In this document: positions 44,683-53,532 of the stretch, piece by piece
Layout: each line of letters starts with the position of its first letter
Position numbering within the stretch: position 1 is the stretch's first letter
NCBI GenBank assembly: GCA_030604735.1
Contig: JAUVVG010000016.1
Location: forward strand, 19,671-83,670
Direction: 5' to 3'
Origin: Azoarcus sp.
GTDB lineage: Bacteria > Pseudomonadota > Gammaproteobacteria > Burkholderiales > Rhodocyclaceae
DNA: 64,000 nt
Notes under the pieces: generated by a model
What the model saw: the letters and a program-made list of their open reading frames with translations, nothing else
The model's database searches: none
Told to the model about the DNA's origin: nothing
Program-made: the position numbers and the translations under genes

Positions 44683-45176
44683 CGACGACACGCCGGACAC
44701 AGTCTGCGCTGCGGGCTGCATTGAAGAAGGAAGACGCCGCACTTGAAAAGCGTTTGCCCGAAAGTGGTGCACAAGCGACCGCGGCTGCTTCCGAGATGGC
44801 ACCCGACAAACCTGCCGCCAAGGTCAGACCGCGAGCCGCAACAACGGTCGCGCCGAAGGCCAGGCCCAAAGCCACATCCAGAGCCGTGCGGAAAGTGGAG
44901 CAGCCTCCTGTCGCAAGTGCGGCAGCGTCGCCTGCAGCCGTGCCAGTCCCTCAGAAGCCGGAAAAACGAATCCGGGAAACCTTCTCGATGACCCGACAGG
45001 ATCTGCTGGCACTGAAAGCAGTCAGGGCGCGGATCGAGAAAGCGGGGGGCAAGGTATCCCGATCCGAACTGCTGCGCGCCGGGATTCTGTTGCTGTCCGG
45101 TCAGCCCATAGACGACGTCAGTCGTCTAACCGGCAGCCTGCCGCCGCTACGCAAGGATGGGCGCAAGGGGAAGTAG
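44679..45176 (+). CDS. ParA partner-like protein with Ala/Lys-rich linker
   Basis: A 165-residue basic protein. The N-terminal 100 residues are a low-complexity Ala/Pro/Lys/Arg linker. The C-terminal 60 form a conserved helical domain (RIRETFSMTRQDLLALKAVR then SRSELLRAGILLLSGQPIDD) that looks like a ribbon-helix-helix or similar small DNA-binding fold. It overlaps the ParA-like gene by ATGA, so they likely act as a pair, the basic tail binding nucleoid DNA or ParA. No proven family. Confidence 0.8.
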   Translation: MTTTRRTQSALRAALKKEDAALEKRLPESGAQATAAASEMAPDKPAAKVRPRAATTVAPKARPKATSRAVRKVEQPPVASAAASPAAVPVPQKPEKRIRETFSMTRQDLLALKAVRARIEKAGGKVSRSELLRAGILLLSGQPIDDVSRLTGSLPPLRKDGRKGK

Positions 45177-45267
45177 GGGGTCAGAACAAAATTTGGTCAG
45201 CACCGGAACCCAGCGTTTGTTTTCACCACAAAATTCTGCGAATTGGACTATCGGATTGGAGAAATGT

Positions 45268-45519
45268 ATGCCGGACATCGTCGCAGAACTGATCGCCAAG
45301 GCACAGGCACTTTCTCCGCACGAGCGCGCTCGCCTTGCGGAAGAACTATTGGCCAGCCTTGACCCTCATGAGGTCGAGGTGGAGGCCGCATGGGATGAAG
45401 AATTTCGCCGTCGCATTGATGAGGTTGAACGTGGCGCGGTTGAATTGATTCCGGCCAGTCAAGCGTTTTCCCAAGTCAGGCGTGCGCTTGGTCAGTGTGC
45501 GAATCAGCGGACGCCTTGA
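45268..45519 (+). CDS. Addiction-module antitoxin (TIGR02574-like)
   Basis: An 83-residue helical protein with the family pattern VAELIAKAQALSPHERARLA, EELLASLDPHEVEVEAAWDE, EFRRRIDEVERGAVELIPAS. Such antitoxins pair with RelE/ParE toxins encoded immediately downstream. Here only the last part of a toxin frame follows, so the locus is broken. ATG 45268 is chosen over the out-of-frame ATG at 45264. Upstream lies GGGGTCAGAACAAAATTTGG, an end-like sequence seen at some mobile-element junctions (tentative). Confidence 0.8.
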   Translation: MPDIVAELIAKAQALSPHERARLAEELLASLDPHEVEVEAAWDEEFRRRIDEVERGAVELIPASQAFSQVRRALGQCANQRTP

Positions 45520-45578
45520 TCATCCTCGCCGTTGCGCCATTCAAGCGTAAGCCGGATTACTGGAAGCATAGAAGATGA
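45513..45578 (+). pseudogene. 3' remnant of a ParE/RelE-family toxin
   Basis: The frame starting at 45513 encodes ALIILAVAPFKRKPDYWKHR before a stop, the typical C-terminus of ParE/RelE toxins (compare ...VAVAH-KRKPGYW). The upstream 65 or more codons of a toxin are missing, so an internal deletion joined the antitoxin end to the toxin end. Confidence 0.65.
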
Positions 45579-45597
45579 TGGCCAGCATGAGGCCGAT

Positions 45598-47394
45598 TCA
45601 CGCCACTGCCAGGTCCACCTCGATCAGACCACGCAAGGCATTGGCGACGTAAATTCGCCTGGCGTTTGCCAGGTCCTCCAGCGTCAGTATGGTTTCCTGC
45701 GCCTCACCGCTTTGGATGAGCTTGCGCCGATACACGCCGTCGAGTGCGCCGCAGCTCAGCGCCGGGGTGTGCAGTATGCCGTCGCCGAAGTCGAGGAACA
45801 GATTGCTGCGCGCGCCCTCGGCGAGCTCGTCCCGTTCGTTCAGGAACAAGGCGTCGAAATGCCCGAGTGCAGATACCCGCGCCAGCTCAAGGTCATAAAG
45901 CGAGCGGAAGCTGGTCTTGTGTCGTAGCAAGGGATCGTCCGATCTGACCCGCTGGGGCGACAACACGATGCTGGGCCTGGATGGACTGAGCGGGTCCAGC
46001 GTTGTGGTGATGATCTCAGGGGTGCCGTCCGGACTCACGAACAGGCGTACCCTATGTGTTCCGGTGAAGCGGCGGGCGGCGTCTTGCAGGCGGTGGCGGA
46101 TGTCGTCGAGATCGATGGCGATGCCGAAGTAGCGGGCGGAAGCTTGCAGACGCGCCAGATGCAGGGCCAGGAGCGGATAGGGCAGGGACGCATCCGGCTC
46201 GCCCCGCAAAGTCTCGATCAATCCGAATGCGGGTTCGAGTCCGGTCAGAAAGCGGGCTTTCAACAAGGTTTCGGCCCATTCCTGGGTGGGGTCGGAATCA
46301 GCGACGATGCCACTACCGATTCCCAGTCTGACCCGTCGCCGCGGGTCGATCTCGAGCGTGCGGATCGGCACGTTGAAGCGGAAGTCGCCCCCGGGTGCGA
46401 CCCAGCCCAGTGCGCCGCAATAAATGCCGCGGGCGCGCGATTCCAGTTGGGCGATGATCTCCATTGCCCGGATCTTGGGAGCGCCGGTGATCGAACCGCA
46501 GGGAAACAAGGCCCGAACAATCGTCAGTAGATCGGCAGTCACCGGCGAGGCGGTGACCGTCGAGATCATCTGCCACAGGCTGGGGTAGGCCTCGAGTTCG
46601 AACAAGGACGCGACCCGGACACCGCCCGGGGGGGCGAGACGTCCGAGGTCGTTCCGGATCAGGTCGACGATCATCAGGTTCTCGGCCCGGTTCTTCTCGG
46701 ACCGGTGCAACTCCATCGGGTCGCTGTCGATCGCGGCGGTGCCTTTCATCGGCTTGCAGGTCAGGGTGTCGCCCTGGCGCTGAACGAACAGTTCGGGTGA
46801 GCGGGACAGGACCCAGCCGTCCGGATGCTGGATGAACACGCCGTAGCGAACCGGCTGGCGTTCTCTCAGGCGCTGGTAAAGGGTGAGCGGGTGGCCGAAC
46901 AGGTCGCCGCGCATCTCGACCGTGTAATTGACCTGATAGCAGTCGCCCTCGGTGATCAGGCCGAGAATCTCGGTGACATCCCGGTGGTAGCGTTCGAACC
47001 CGGGATCGATCTCCAGTCCGGCAACGCCGCCCAGCGCCGCCGACTCGTCCCCGCTTTCGAGCTGAGCCAGGGTGTCGTTCAAGCGCTCGTCCACTTGCGC
47101 CGGCGCGAGCCGTTCGGCCGAGCCGAAGACCCAGGCGGTGAGAAGACAGGCGGCCGGGCCATTCCGCACCCTACCTCCGGCCAGCCGTGGTTCGAGCGCC
47201 TGGCCGAGTTCGTAGGTGGCCGCGATGGCGACCCACTGACCGGCCTGTGTGGCGGCTTCGATCCGTTCGAAGACCGCCTGAAGGTCGTCGTCCGGACCAT
47301 AGCGGAGGGTCTCGATCAAGCCGGTCAGCAACAGGCTCTCGCCCTGCGCGAGATTGTCGTCGAAGAGTGCGTAGGAATCGCTTACAGGGAACAT
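45598..47394 (-). CDS. pabBC: Aminodeoxychorismate synthase component I / 4-amino-4-deoxychorismate lyase fusion
   Basis: The 598-residue protein joins PabB and PabC of p-aminobenzoate (folate) synthesis. Residues about 1-390 are a chorismate-binding enzyme with KPMKGTAAIDSDPMEL, EKNRAENLMIVDLIRNDLGR, and PCGSITGAPKIRAMEII. Residues about 400-598 are a class IV PLP lyase with the catalytic Lys in LRHKTSFRSLYD and ELAEGARSNLFLDFGDGI. ATG 47394 precedes the conserved part; the long upstream frame overlaps dnaE2 and is not conserved. Fusions of this kind are known in several bacteria. Confidence 0.93.
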   Translation of the reverse strand: MFPVSDSYALFDDNLAQGESLLLTGLIETLRYGPDDDLQAVFERIEAATQAGQWVAIAATYELGQALEPRLAGGRVRNGPAACLLTAWVFGSAERLAPAQVDERLNDTLAQLESGDESAALGGVAGLEIDPGFERYHRDVTEILGLITEGDCYQVNYTVEMRGDLFGHPLTLYQRLRERQPVRYGVFIQHPDGWVLSRSPELFVQRQGDTLTCKPMKGTAAIDSDPMELHRSEKNRAENLMIVDLIRNDLGRLAPPGGVRVASLFELEAYPSLWQMISTVTASPVTADLLTIVRALFPCGSITGAPKIRAMEIIAQLESRARGIYCGALGWVAPGGDFRFNVPIRTLEIDPRRRVRLGIGSGIVADSDPTQEWAETLLKARFLTGLEPAFGLIETLRGEPDASLPYPLLALHLARLQASARYFGIAIDLDDIRHRLQDAARRFTGTHRVRLFVSPDGTPEIITTTLDPLSPSRPSIVLSPQRVRSDDPLLRHKTSFRSLYDLELARVSALGHFDALFLNERDELAEGARSNLFLDFGDGILHTPALSCGALDGVYRRKLIQSGEAQETILTLEDLANARRIYVANALRGLIEVDLAVA

Positions 47395-47449
47395 CGGTGC
47401 GGTGATCGGCCAAGGGGAACAAACCCGAAGGGCCTGATGGTAGCTGAAA

Positions 47450-50400
47450 TCAATGGAAGTCCCGACTGCGGGCGTCGAGTTCGCCGAGCATTCCGGAATG
47501 ATCCACGGCCCGGCCCGCCTGCAGGTGCACGACCTTGCCGTGACGGCTGATCTGGCCGAATACGCCGAGCAGACGCGCACCGAGCCATTCACGACGCTGC
47601 CGCTCCAGCAGTTCCGGCCGGACGATGATATTGACCAGCCCGGTTTCATCCTCGAGGGTGATGAACATTGTGCCTTTGGCAGTGCCCGGTCGTTGCCTAC
47701 AGGTGACCAGTCCTGCCGCCCGCGCCAGTTGCCGATCGGCGCAGGCAGCAATGTCCTGTGCCGTCATGAAGCGCAGTCCGGCCAGGCGGGAGCGGATCAA
47801 CGCCAGCGGATGACGGCCCAGCGTAAAGCCGAGCCGCGCATAATCGCTGGACAAATCTTCGGCCTCGGTCGAGGGTATCAGCACCGGCTGGGGCTCATCG
47901 ACCGGTGCCGATCGCAGCAGGCCTGGCGCGGGCTGGCTGCCCGCCGCCAGCCACAGGGCCTGACGCCGGTCGGACGCGAGACTGAGCAATGCGCCTGCCT
48001 TGGCCAGCTTGCTCATGTCGACGGCAGAGAGATCGGCGCGCGCCGCGAGATCGTCCACCGATTCGAAAGGGTGGCCGCGACGTGCGGTCACGATGCGTTC
48101 GGCTGCCGTCGGCAAGAGTCCCTTGATCATGCGCAGTCCCAGCCGGGCAGCCGGTGCGGAGGGTCCGCCTGGGGTGGAATTCATCACTGCGCTCTCCGGG
48201 GATGGCGTGGGAGAGGCTTCGCCCCTCTGTCCAGCGGCCGGATCGGATGCCGTACTCGGCTCCAGGGTGCAATCCCATTTGCTGTGACAGACATCCGGGC
48301 CGCGTACCTCGACACCATGGCGACGGGCGTCCTGGATCAACTGGGAGGGTGAATAGAAACCCATGGGCTGGCTGTTCAACAGGCCGCACAGGAAGGCGGC
48401 CGGTTCGAAGCATTTGAGCCAGGCCGAAAAGTACACCAGCAACGCGAAGCTGGCGGCATGGGATTCCGGAAATCCGTAGCTGCCGAAGCCTTCGATCTGA
48501 TTGCACAGGCGTTCTGCGAAGACCGGGCTGTAGCCTCGCGCCGCCATGCCGGCCAGCAGGCGGGCACGATAGCGCTCCAGTTCGCCCTTCTTGCGCCAGG
48601 CACCCATTGCGCGCCGGAGTTGATCCGCTTCACCCGGCGTGAAGCCAGCTGCGACCACCGCGAGTTGCATCACCTGCTCCTGGAAGATCGGCACCCCGAG
48701 CGTGCGCTGCAACACCGACTTCACTCCATCGCTGGCATCGCCATGACCGGCTTCGGGGCGTGGGTACGCGATCTGTTCGCCCCGCCTGACCCGCTCCCGC
48801 GCATCGAGATAGGGATGAACCATGCCGCCCTGGATCGGACCGGGACGCACGATCGCGACCTCGACCACCAGATCGTAGAAGCGCTCCGGCTTGAGCCGGG
48901 GCAGCATGGTCAGCTGCGCGCGCGATTCGACCTGAAACACCCCGATCGCATCGGCATCGGACAGCATCCGGTACACCGCCGGGTCCTCCCGCGGCATGTC
49001 GGCCAGCGAGAATGCCCGGCCACGCCAGCGTGACACCATGTCCAGGCTTCGCCGCAGCGCCGACAGCATGCCGAGTGCGAGCACGTCTATCTTGAGCAGC
49101 CCCAAGGCATCCAGGTCATCCTTGTCCCACTGGATCACGGTGCGATCCGGCATCGCGGCATTCTCGATCGGCACCAGATCGTCGAGCCGGCCCCGTGCGA
49201 TCACGAACCCCCCGACATGCTGGGACAGGTGACGCGGAAAACCGAGCAGCGTCTCGGTCAGTTCGATCAGACGAACCACGGTTGGACTGTCCGGGTCCAG
49301 GCCAGCCTCGCGTATCCGTTCAGGCAGGATGCGCCTGCCGTCGAACCAGAAGTGGTCGCGGGTCAGCCGCTCGATCCGCGCCAGAGGAAACCCCAGCGCG
49401 CGGCCGACGTCCCGGAGTGCGCTACGCGGGCGATAGCGGATCACGGTCGCTGCCAGCGCGGCCCGCTCGCGGCCGTACTTGCGGTAGATGTACTGGATCA
49501 CTTCTTCACGCCGGTCGTGCTCGAAATCGACGTCGATATCCGGTGGCTCGTTGCGCTCGCGCGAGATGAAGCGCTCGACCAGCATGATGCCCAGCTCCGG
49601 ATCGACCTCGGTGATGCCGAGCGCCCAGCATACGATCGAGTTCGCGGCCGAACCCCGCCCCTGGCACAGAATGCCCTGGCTACGGGCAAAGCGGACGATG
49701 TCATGCACGGTCAGGAAATAGGGCTCGTAACCGAGTTCGGCGATCAGCGCGAGCTCGTGTTCGACCTGGGTCCGGACCTTGGCCGACACCGGCGCGCGGA
49801 TCGCATCATCACCGCAGATTCCTGCAGGAAAGGCCTCCACGCAAGCCGCTTGGACATTGTCTGGCAAACCGTACGAAAAACGCGCTTTGTCGCGCAGGGT
49901 ATCCGGGGCTTGCCCAGTCGGAGGCCAGGTTTTTTGCCGTGCGCCATGAAAATCCTGGCTGTCCGGACCCAGTGAGCCGAGTCGCCAGTGCAATCCCTGT
50001 TCGACGAGGGCTCTCAACCAGGTGGTGGGCGACTGCCCATCCGGTACCAGTTCGGCCGGGTATTCATAGCGAAGTTCGCTCAGCCTGAAATCGCACAAAG
50101 CGGCCACCCGCAGGGTTTCGGCCAGCAAGTGGGGTGGAAAGCGCCGCCGCAGCGATGGCAGCGAGTGCAGACGCCGCTGTCCGTTTGCGGCCAGCCCGAG
50201 TCCGGCCTCTGCCACCGTGGTTCGCCCGCGTAGCGCAGCCAGCACGTCGGCCAGCGGGCGGCGGGCGGCGTCATGCATCAGCACACCGCCTGCTGCAAGC
50301 GCCGGAATGCCGGCGCGTGCAGCAACCTCGCACAGTCGACGGATCCGGGCCGCATCGTCCGGGCCGCAAAAACACTCCACCGCGAGCCAGGCACGTCCCG

Positions 50401-50902
50401 GAAATCCCCGGGCAAGCCAGACCGCATCAGCTGCCAGAGCGTCGTCGTCGAAATCGTCCTCCTGCGGCGGCAGCAGCAGCGCGAGGCAATCGAACAGGCC
50501 CGACTCGAGCTCCGAGCGTAACAGCCGGTAACGCCCCTTGTCCGCCGATCTGCGGGCCTGGGTGATCAGGCGCGAGAGCGCGGCATAGCCGTTGCGTCGG
50601 GTTGCCAGCAAGACCAGGGTCGGGCCATCCTGGAGGTCGACTTCGGTGCCGATGATCAGCTTGATCACGAGGTTCTCGTCGACAATGGCCTGGTGCGCCC
50701 GGACCACTCCGGCGAACGAGCACTCGTCGGTGAGCGCGAGTGCGGTGTAGCCAAGCGCAGCGGCCTGGCGAACCAGTTCTTCCGGGTGGGAGGCGCCGCG
50801 CTGGAAGCTGAAGTTGCTCAGGCAATGCAGCTCGGCGTATCCGGGTGGAGACGGATGACCGGGTGACGTCGTGGAAGATGAATCCGGATGAAGGCTGTAC
50901 AT
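47450..50902 (-). CDS. dnaE2: Error-prone DNA polymerase III alpha subunit DnaE2 (ImuC)
   Basis: DnaE2/ImuC is the SOS-induced replicative-type polymerase that does lesion bypass with ImuA and ImuB. The 1150-residue protein has an N-terminal PHP domain (YAELHCLSNFSFQRGASHPE), the polymerase active-site motifs PDIDVDFEHDRREEVIQYI, a helix-hairpin-helix, and a C-terminal OB fold. The ATG at 50902 lies inside a LexA box, and no alternative ATG/GTG/TTG occurs before the PHP domain. It is separated from imuAB by an M61 peptidase gene on the other strand and an unknown membrane protein. Confidence 0.95.
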   Translation of the reverse strand: MYSLHPDSSSTTSPGHPSPPGYAELHCLSNFSFQRGASHPEELVRQAAALGYTALALTDECSFAGVVRAHQAIVDENLVIKLIIGTEVDLQDGPTLVLLATRRNGYAALSRLITQARRSADKGRYRLLRSELESGLFDCLALLLPPQEDDFDDDALAADAVWLARGFPGRAWLAVECFCGPDDAARIRRLCEVAARAGIPALAAGGVLMHDAARRPLADVLAALRGRTTVAEAGLGLAANGQRRLHSLPSLRRRFPPHLLAETLRVAALCDFRLSELRYEYPAELVPDGQSPTTWLRALVEQGLHWRLGSLGPDSQDFHGARQKTWPPTGQAPDTLRDKARFSYGLPDNVQAACVEAFPAGICGDDAIRAPVSAKVRTQVEHELALIAELGYEPYFLTVHDIVRFARSQGILCQGRGSAANSIVCWALGITEVDPELGIMLVERFISRERNEPPDIDVDFEHDRREEVIQYIYRKYGRERAALAATVIRYRPRSALRDVGRALGFPLARIERLTRDHFWFDGRRILPERIREAGLDPDSPTVVRLIELTETLLGFPRHLSQHVGGFVIARGRLDDLVPIENAAMPDRTVIQWDKDDLDALGLLKIDVLALGMLSALRRSLDMVSRWRGRAFSLADMPREDPAVYRMLSDADAIGVFQVESRAQLTMLPRLKPERFYDLVVEVAIVRPGPIQGGMVHPYLDARERVRRGEQIAYPRPEAGHGDASDGVKSVLQRTLGVPIFQEQVMQLAVVAAGFTPGEADQLRRAMGAWRKKGELERYRARLLAGMAARGYSPVFAERLCNQIEGFGSYGFPESHAASFALLVYFSAWLKCFEPAAFLCGLLNSQPMGFYSPSQLIQDARRHGVEVRGPDVCHSKWDCTLEPSTASDPAAGQRGEASPTPSPESAVMNSTPGGPSAPAARLGLRMIKGLLPTAAERIVTARRGHPFESVDDLAARADLSAVDMSKLAKAGALLSLASDRRQALWLAAGSQPAPGLLRSAPVDEPQPVLIPSTEAEDLSSDYARLGFTLGRHPLALIRSRLAGLRFMTAQDIAACADRQLARAAGLVTCRQRPGTAKGTMFITLEDETGLVNIIVRPELLERQRREWLGARLLGVFGQISRHGKVVHLQAGRAVDHSGMLGELDARSRDFH

Positions 50903-50910
50903 GTGTACAG
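50895..50910. promoter_or_regulatory. LexA box of dnaE2 overlapping -10 and start codon
   Basis: CTGT-ACATGTGT-ACAG (50895-50910) matches the CTGT-N8-ACAG SOS box. On the minus strand, TATACT (50914-50909) is a good -10 with TTGATC (50935-50930) 15 bases upstream. The expected transcription start falls at about 50902, the A of the ATG. LexA binding would block both the -10 and the start site. Confidence 0.85.
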
Positions 50911-51021
50911 TATAGCTTCAGCCCAAGCGGATCAACTTCGGCTGTACAGCGGAGAGTCCGCACGGTAACGTTCGACATAGCTGAAAAATAGACAATTCGT
51001 CTCTAAACCTCTTGAATCATC

Positions 51022-52830
51022 ATGACGACTCCAATCCAGTACGCGGTCCTTCCCGTTCATCCAGAAGCTCACCTGTTCGAGGTGACCTGCACGGTCGACG
51101 AGCCCGATCCGGATGGACAGCGTTTCAGCCTGCCGGTATGGATTCCGGGTAGCTACATGGTGCGCGAGTTCGCGCGCAACATCGTGACCATCGAGGCCGA
51201 TGCCGGAGGGCAGCCGGTCAGGCTGGACAAGCTCGACAAATGTTCCTGGCAGGCGGCACCGGTCAAGTCCGGCGAGGCGTTGACACTCCGGTACCAGGTC
51301 TATGCCTGGGACTTGTCGGTACGCGCCGCCCACCTGGACCAGACCCATGGCTTCTTCAACGGCACGAGCGTCTTTGTCGCGGTCGAAGGCCAGACCGATC
51401 GTCCCTGTGTAGTCGATATCCGGCGTCCGGACGGTCGCCGTTATGTCGAATGGCGGGTCGCGACGACGCTGCCTTCGGCCAAGGGAGAGTTGAAGGCTGC
51501 GCGCAAGCTGGGGTTCGGGTTGTATCGCGCCGACGACTACGACGCGCTGGTCGATCATCCGGTCGAGATGGGCACTTTCACCCATGCCGGTTTCGAGGCG
51601 GCAGGGGTAAGTCATGAAGTCGTCCTGACCGGGCCGCACGACTGCGACACCGACCGACTGTGCCAGGATCTGGCGAGGATCTGCGCCTGGCAGATCGACT
51701 TGTTCGGTCGCCCCGCACCGGTCGAGCGTTACCTGTTCATGACCATGCTGGTCGGAGAGGGCTATGGCGGCCTGGAACATCGGGCTTCGACCGCCTTGCT
51801 CGCCAGTCGCAAGGACTTGCCCTGGAAAGGCATGAGCGGACAGCCGGACGGCTATGTTTCCTTTCTGGGCCTGTGCAGCCACGAGTATTTCCATACCTGG
51901 AACGTCAAGCGCATCAAGCCGGCCGCGTTCGTGCCTTACGACCTGAATCAGGAGAACTACACCCGCTTGTTGTGGGTGTTCGAAGGCTTCACCTCTTACT
52001 ACGACGACCTGACGCTGGTCCGATCCGGCGTGATCGGCATCGAGACTTACCTGGGGCTGCTGGGCAAGACCATATCGAACGTGCTGCGCGGCAGGGGTCG
52101 ATTGAAGCAAAGCGTGGCCGATTCTTCCTTCGATGCCTGGACCAAATATTACCGTCAGGACGAGAACGCCCCGAACGCGATCGTCAGCTACTACGCCAAG
52201 GGTGCGCTGATCGCACTCGCGCTCGATCTCAAGTTGCGCGCCGACAGTGGCGGCAAGCGCAGTCTCGACGACTTGATGCGTCTGATGTGGCAGCGCCATG
52301 GCCAGACCGGGGTCGGTGTCGAGGAAGAGGGCGTGTTCGCGCTGGTCGCCGAAGTGGCCGAGGGCGGCGCAAAGGGGAGTGGCCGCAAGATTGCCGAATG
52401 GCTGCGCAAAGCCGTGCATGGCACGGACGATCTGCCCTTGCAACGGATGCTGAAAGGCTTTGGGGTCGATTATCGCGCCGAAGCTTCGCTTCGTGGCACC
52501 TCGCTAGGCGTCAAGCTGGTCAATGGCAATGGCGAGGTCCGTCTGATGAACGTCCTAGATGGCGGTCCTGCGCAGGCCGCCGGCCTGTCCGCCGGAGATG
52601 TGCTGATCGCAGTGAATGGGCTGAAGGTCGCTTCCATATCCGGCCTGGAAGCCCTGCTGGAGCGCTATCAGCCCGGCGATCGCGTGGAGGTCTATGCCTT
52701 CAGACGTGATGAACTGATGTGTTTCGATGTCGCACTGGCCGAGCCACCCGCCGACAAGGTCAAGCTCGCCTTGCAGTCGTCGGTTTCGACCACCGCCAAG
52801 TTGTTGCGCAAAGCCTGGTTGGGCCGCTGA
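51022..52830 (+). CDS. M61-family glycyl aminopeptidase with PDZ domain
   Basis: A 602-residue zinc metallopeptidase. It has an N-terminal M61 beta domain, a thermolysin-like catalytic core with the zinc motif LCSHEYFHTWNVKRIKPAAF (HExxH, residues about 291-295), and a C-terminal PDZ domain (NVLDGGPAQAAGLSAGDVLI and onward, about 505-590). The family removes N-terminal Gly/Ala from peptides. There is no clear signal peptide. It is divergent from dnaE2 and may share that 119-base promoter region. Confidence 0.93.
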   Translation: MTTPIQYAVLPVHPEAHLFEVTCTVDEPDPDGQRFSLPVWIPGSYMVREFARNIVTIEADAGGQPVRLDKLDKCSWQAAPVKSGEALTLRYQVYAWDLSVRAAHLDQTHGFFNGTSVFVAVEGQTDRPCVVDIRRPDGRRYVEWRVATTLPSAKGELKAARKLGFGLYRADDYDALVDHPVEMGTFTHAGFEAAGVSHEVVLTGPHDCDTDRLCQDLARICAWQIDLFGRPAPVERYLFMTMLVGEGYGGLEHRASTALLASRKDLPWKGMSGQPDGYVSFLGLCSHEYFHTWNVKRIKPAAFVPYDLNQENYTRLLWVFEGFTSYYDDLTLVRSGVIGIETYLGLLGKTISNVLRGRGRLKQSVADSSFDAWTKYYRQDENAPNAIVSYYAKGALIALALDLKLRADSGGKRSLDDLMRLMWQRHGQTGVGVEEEGVFALVAEVAEGGAKGSGRKIAEWLRKAVHGTDDLPLQRMLKGFGVDYRAEASLRGTSLGVKLVNGNGEVRLMNVLDGGPAQAAGLSAGDVLIAVNGLKVASISGLEALLERYQPGDRVEVYAFRRDELMCFDVALAEPPADKVKLALQSSVSTTAKLLRKAWLGR

Positions 52831-52858
52831 GCACACTGCAGCCGCATCCGGAACGCGC

Positions 52859-53413
52859 TCAGGCTGGTTCGGTGTCCCGGGCGAATTTGCCTCGCCAGTA
52901 GTGCCAGGCCGGGTAGGCCAGCGCGGCAGCGACGATCAGGAAAAAGCCGATGCTCTGCCAGAAGGCGATCGGATCGGACTCCAGTAGATAGACCCGTTGC
53001 GGGCGCGAGAAGGCGATCGAACCCGTCATGATCGCCCGCAACGCGCCAGCCACCAGCGCCAAGGCCGGGGCGAACCAGACCAGCAGCCCGGCGGCTATGA
53101 TCAGTTTGTCGGTCACCGGAGTCGCCTGGCTGCGAGGCCGGTAGACACTTTCGACCCCATACCAGACGCTCATCAGCAAAAAGACCAGTGCCAGCACTGG
53201 CAGACTGGCCATCAAGCCACCGAAAAGCGCCGAGGCCAGCAAAAAGACGCCGCCTTCGAGCGGGATGATCGCGAGCCACAGCCTTTCGGAACCGGCAAAG
53301 ATCCAGATCGAAGCGGCCAGCAGGGCGAGAAAAGCCACGGAGGTGAAACGGGCGCGACGACGGGCGAAGTCGCCATCGGATTCGTTTGCTTGACGTTGCG
53401 GGAGGAGGGTCAT
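52859..53413 (-). CDS. Four-TM inner-membrane protein downstream of imuB
   Basis: A 184-residue protein with four or five membrane helices (VAFLALLAASIWIFAGS, LEGGVFLLASALFGGLMASL, VLALVFLLMSVWYG, IIAAGLLVWFAPALALVAGA, IGFFLIVAAALAYPAWHYW). The family is unknown. It lies 119 bases after imuB on the same strand and may be SOS-co-transcribed, or be independent. The ATG follows a weak Shine-Dalgarno; it converges on the M61 gene. Confidence 0.75.
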   Translation of the reverse strand: MTLLPQRQANESDGDFARRRARFTSVAFLALLAASIWIFAGSERLWLAIIPLEGGVFLLASALFGGLMASLPVLALVFLLMSVWYGVESVYRPRSQATPVTDKLIIAAGLLVWFAPALALVAGALRAIMTGSIAFSRPQRVYLLESDPIAFWQSIGFFLIVAAALAYPAWHYWRGKFARDTEPA

Positions 53414-53532
53414 CGGGTCGGTGCGGGCGTCGCGGACAAAGACAAAGATCCGGTCGCGCAGCAAAGTGGCGCAACCGAGGCGGGTGGTCAGGCCGTGGTG
53501 TTTGACCGCGGCATGGGTGGAGGGCGACAAGT

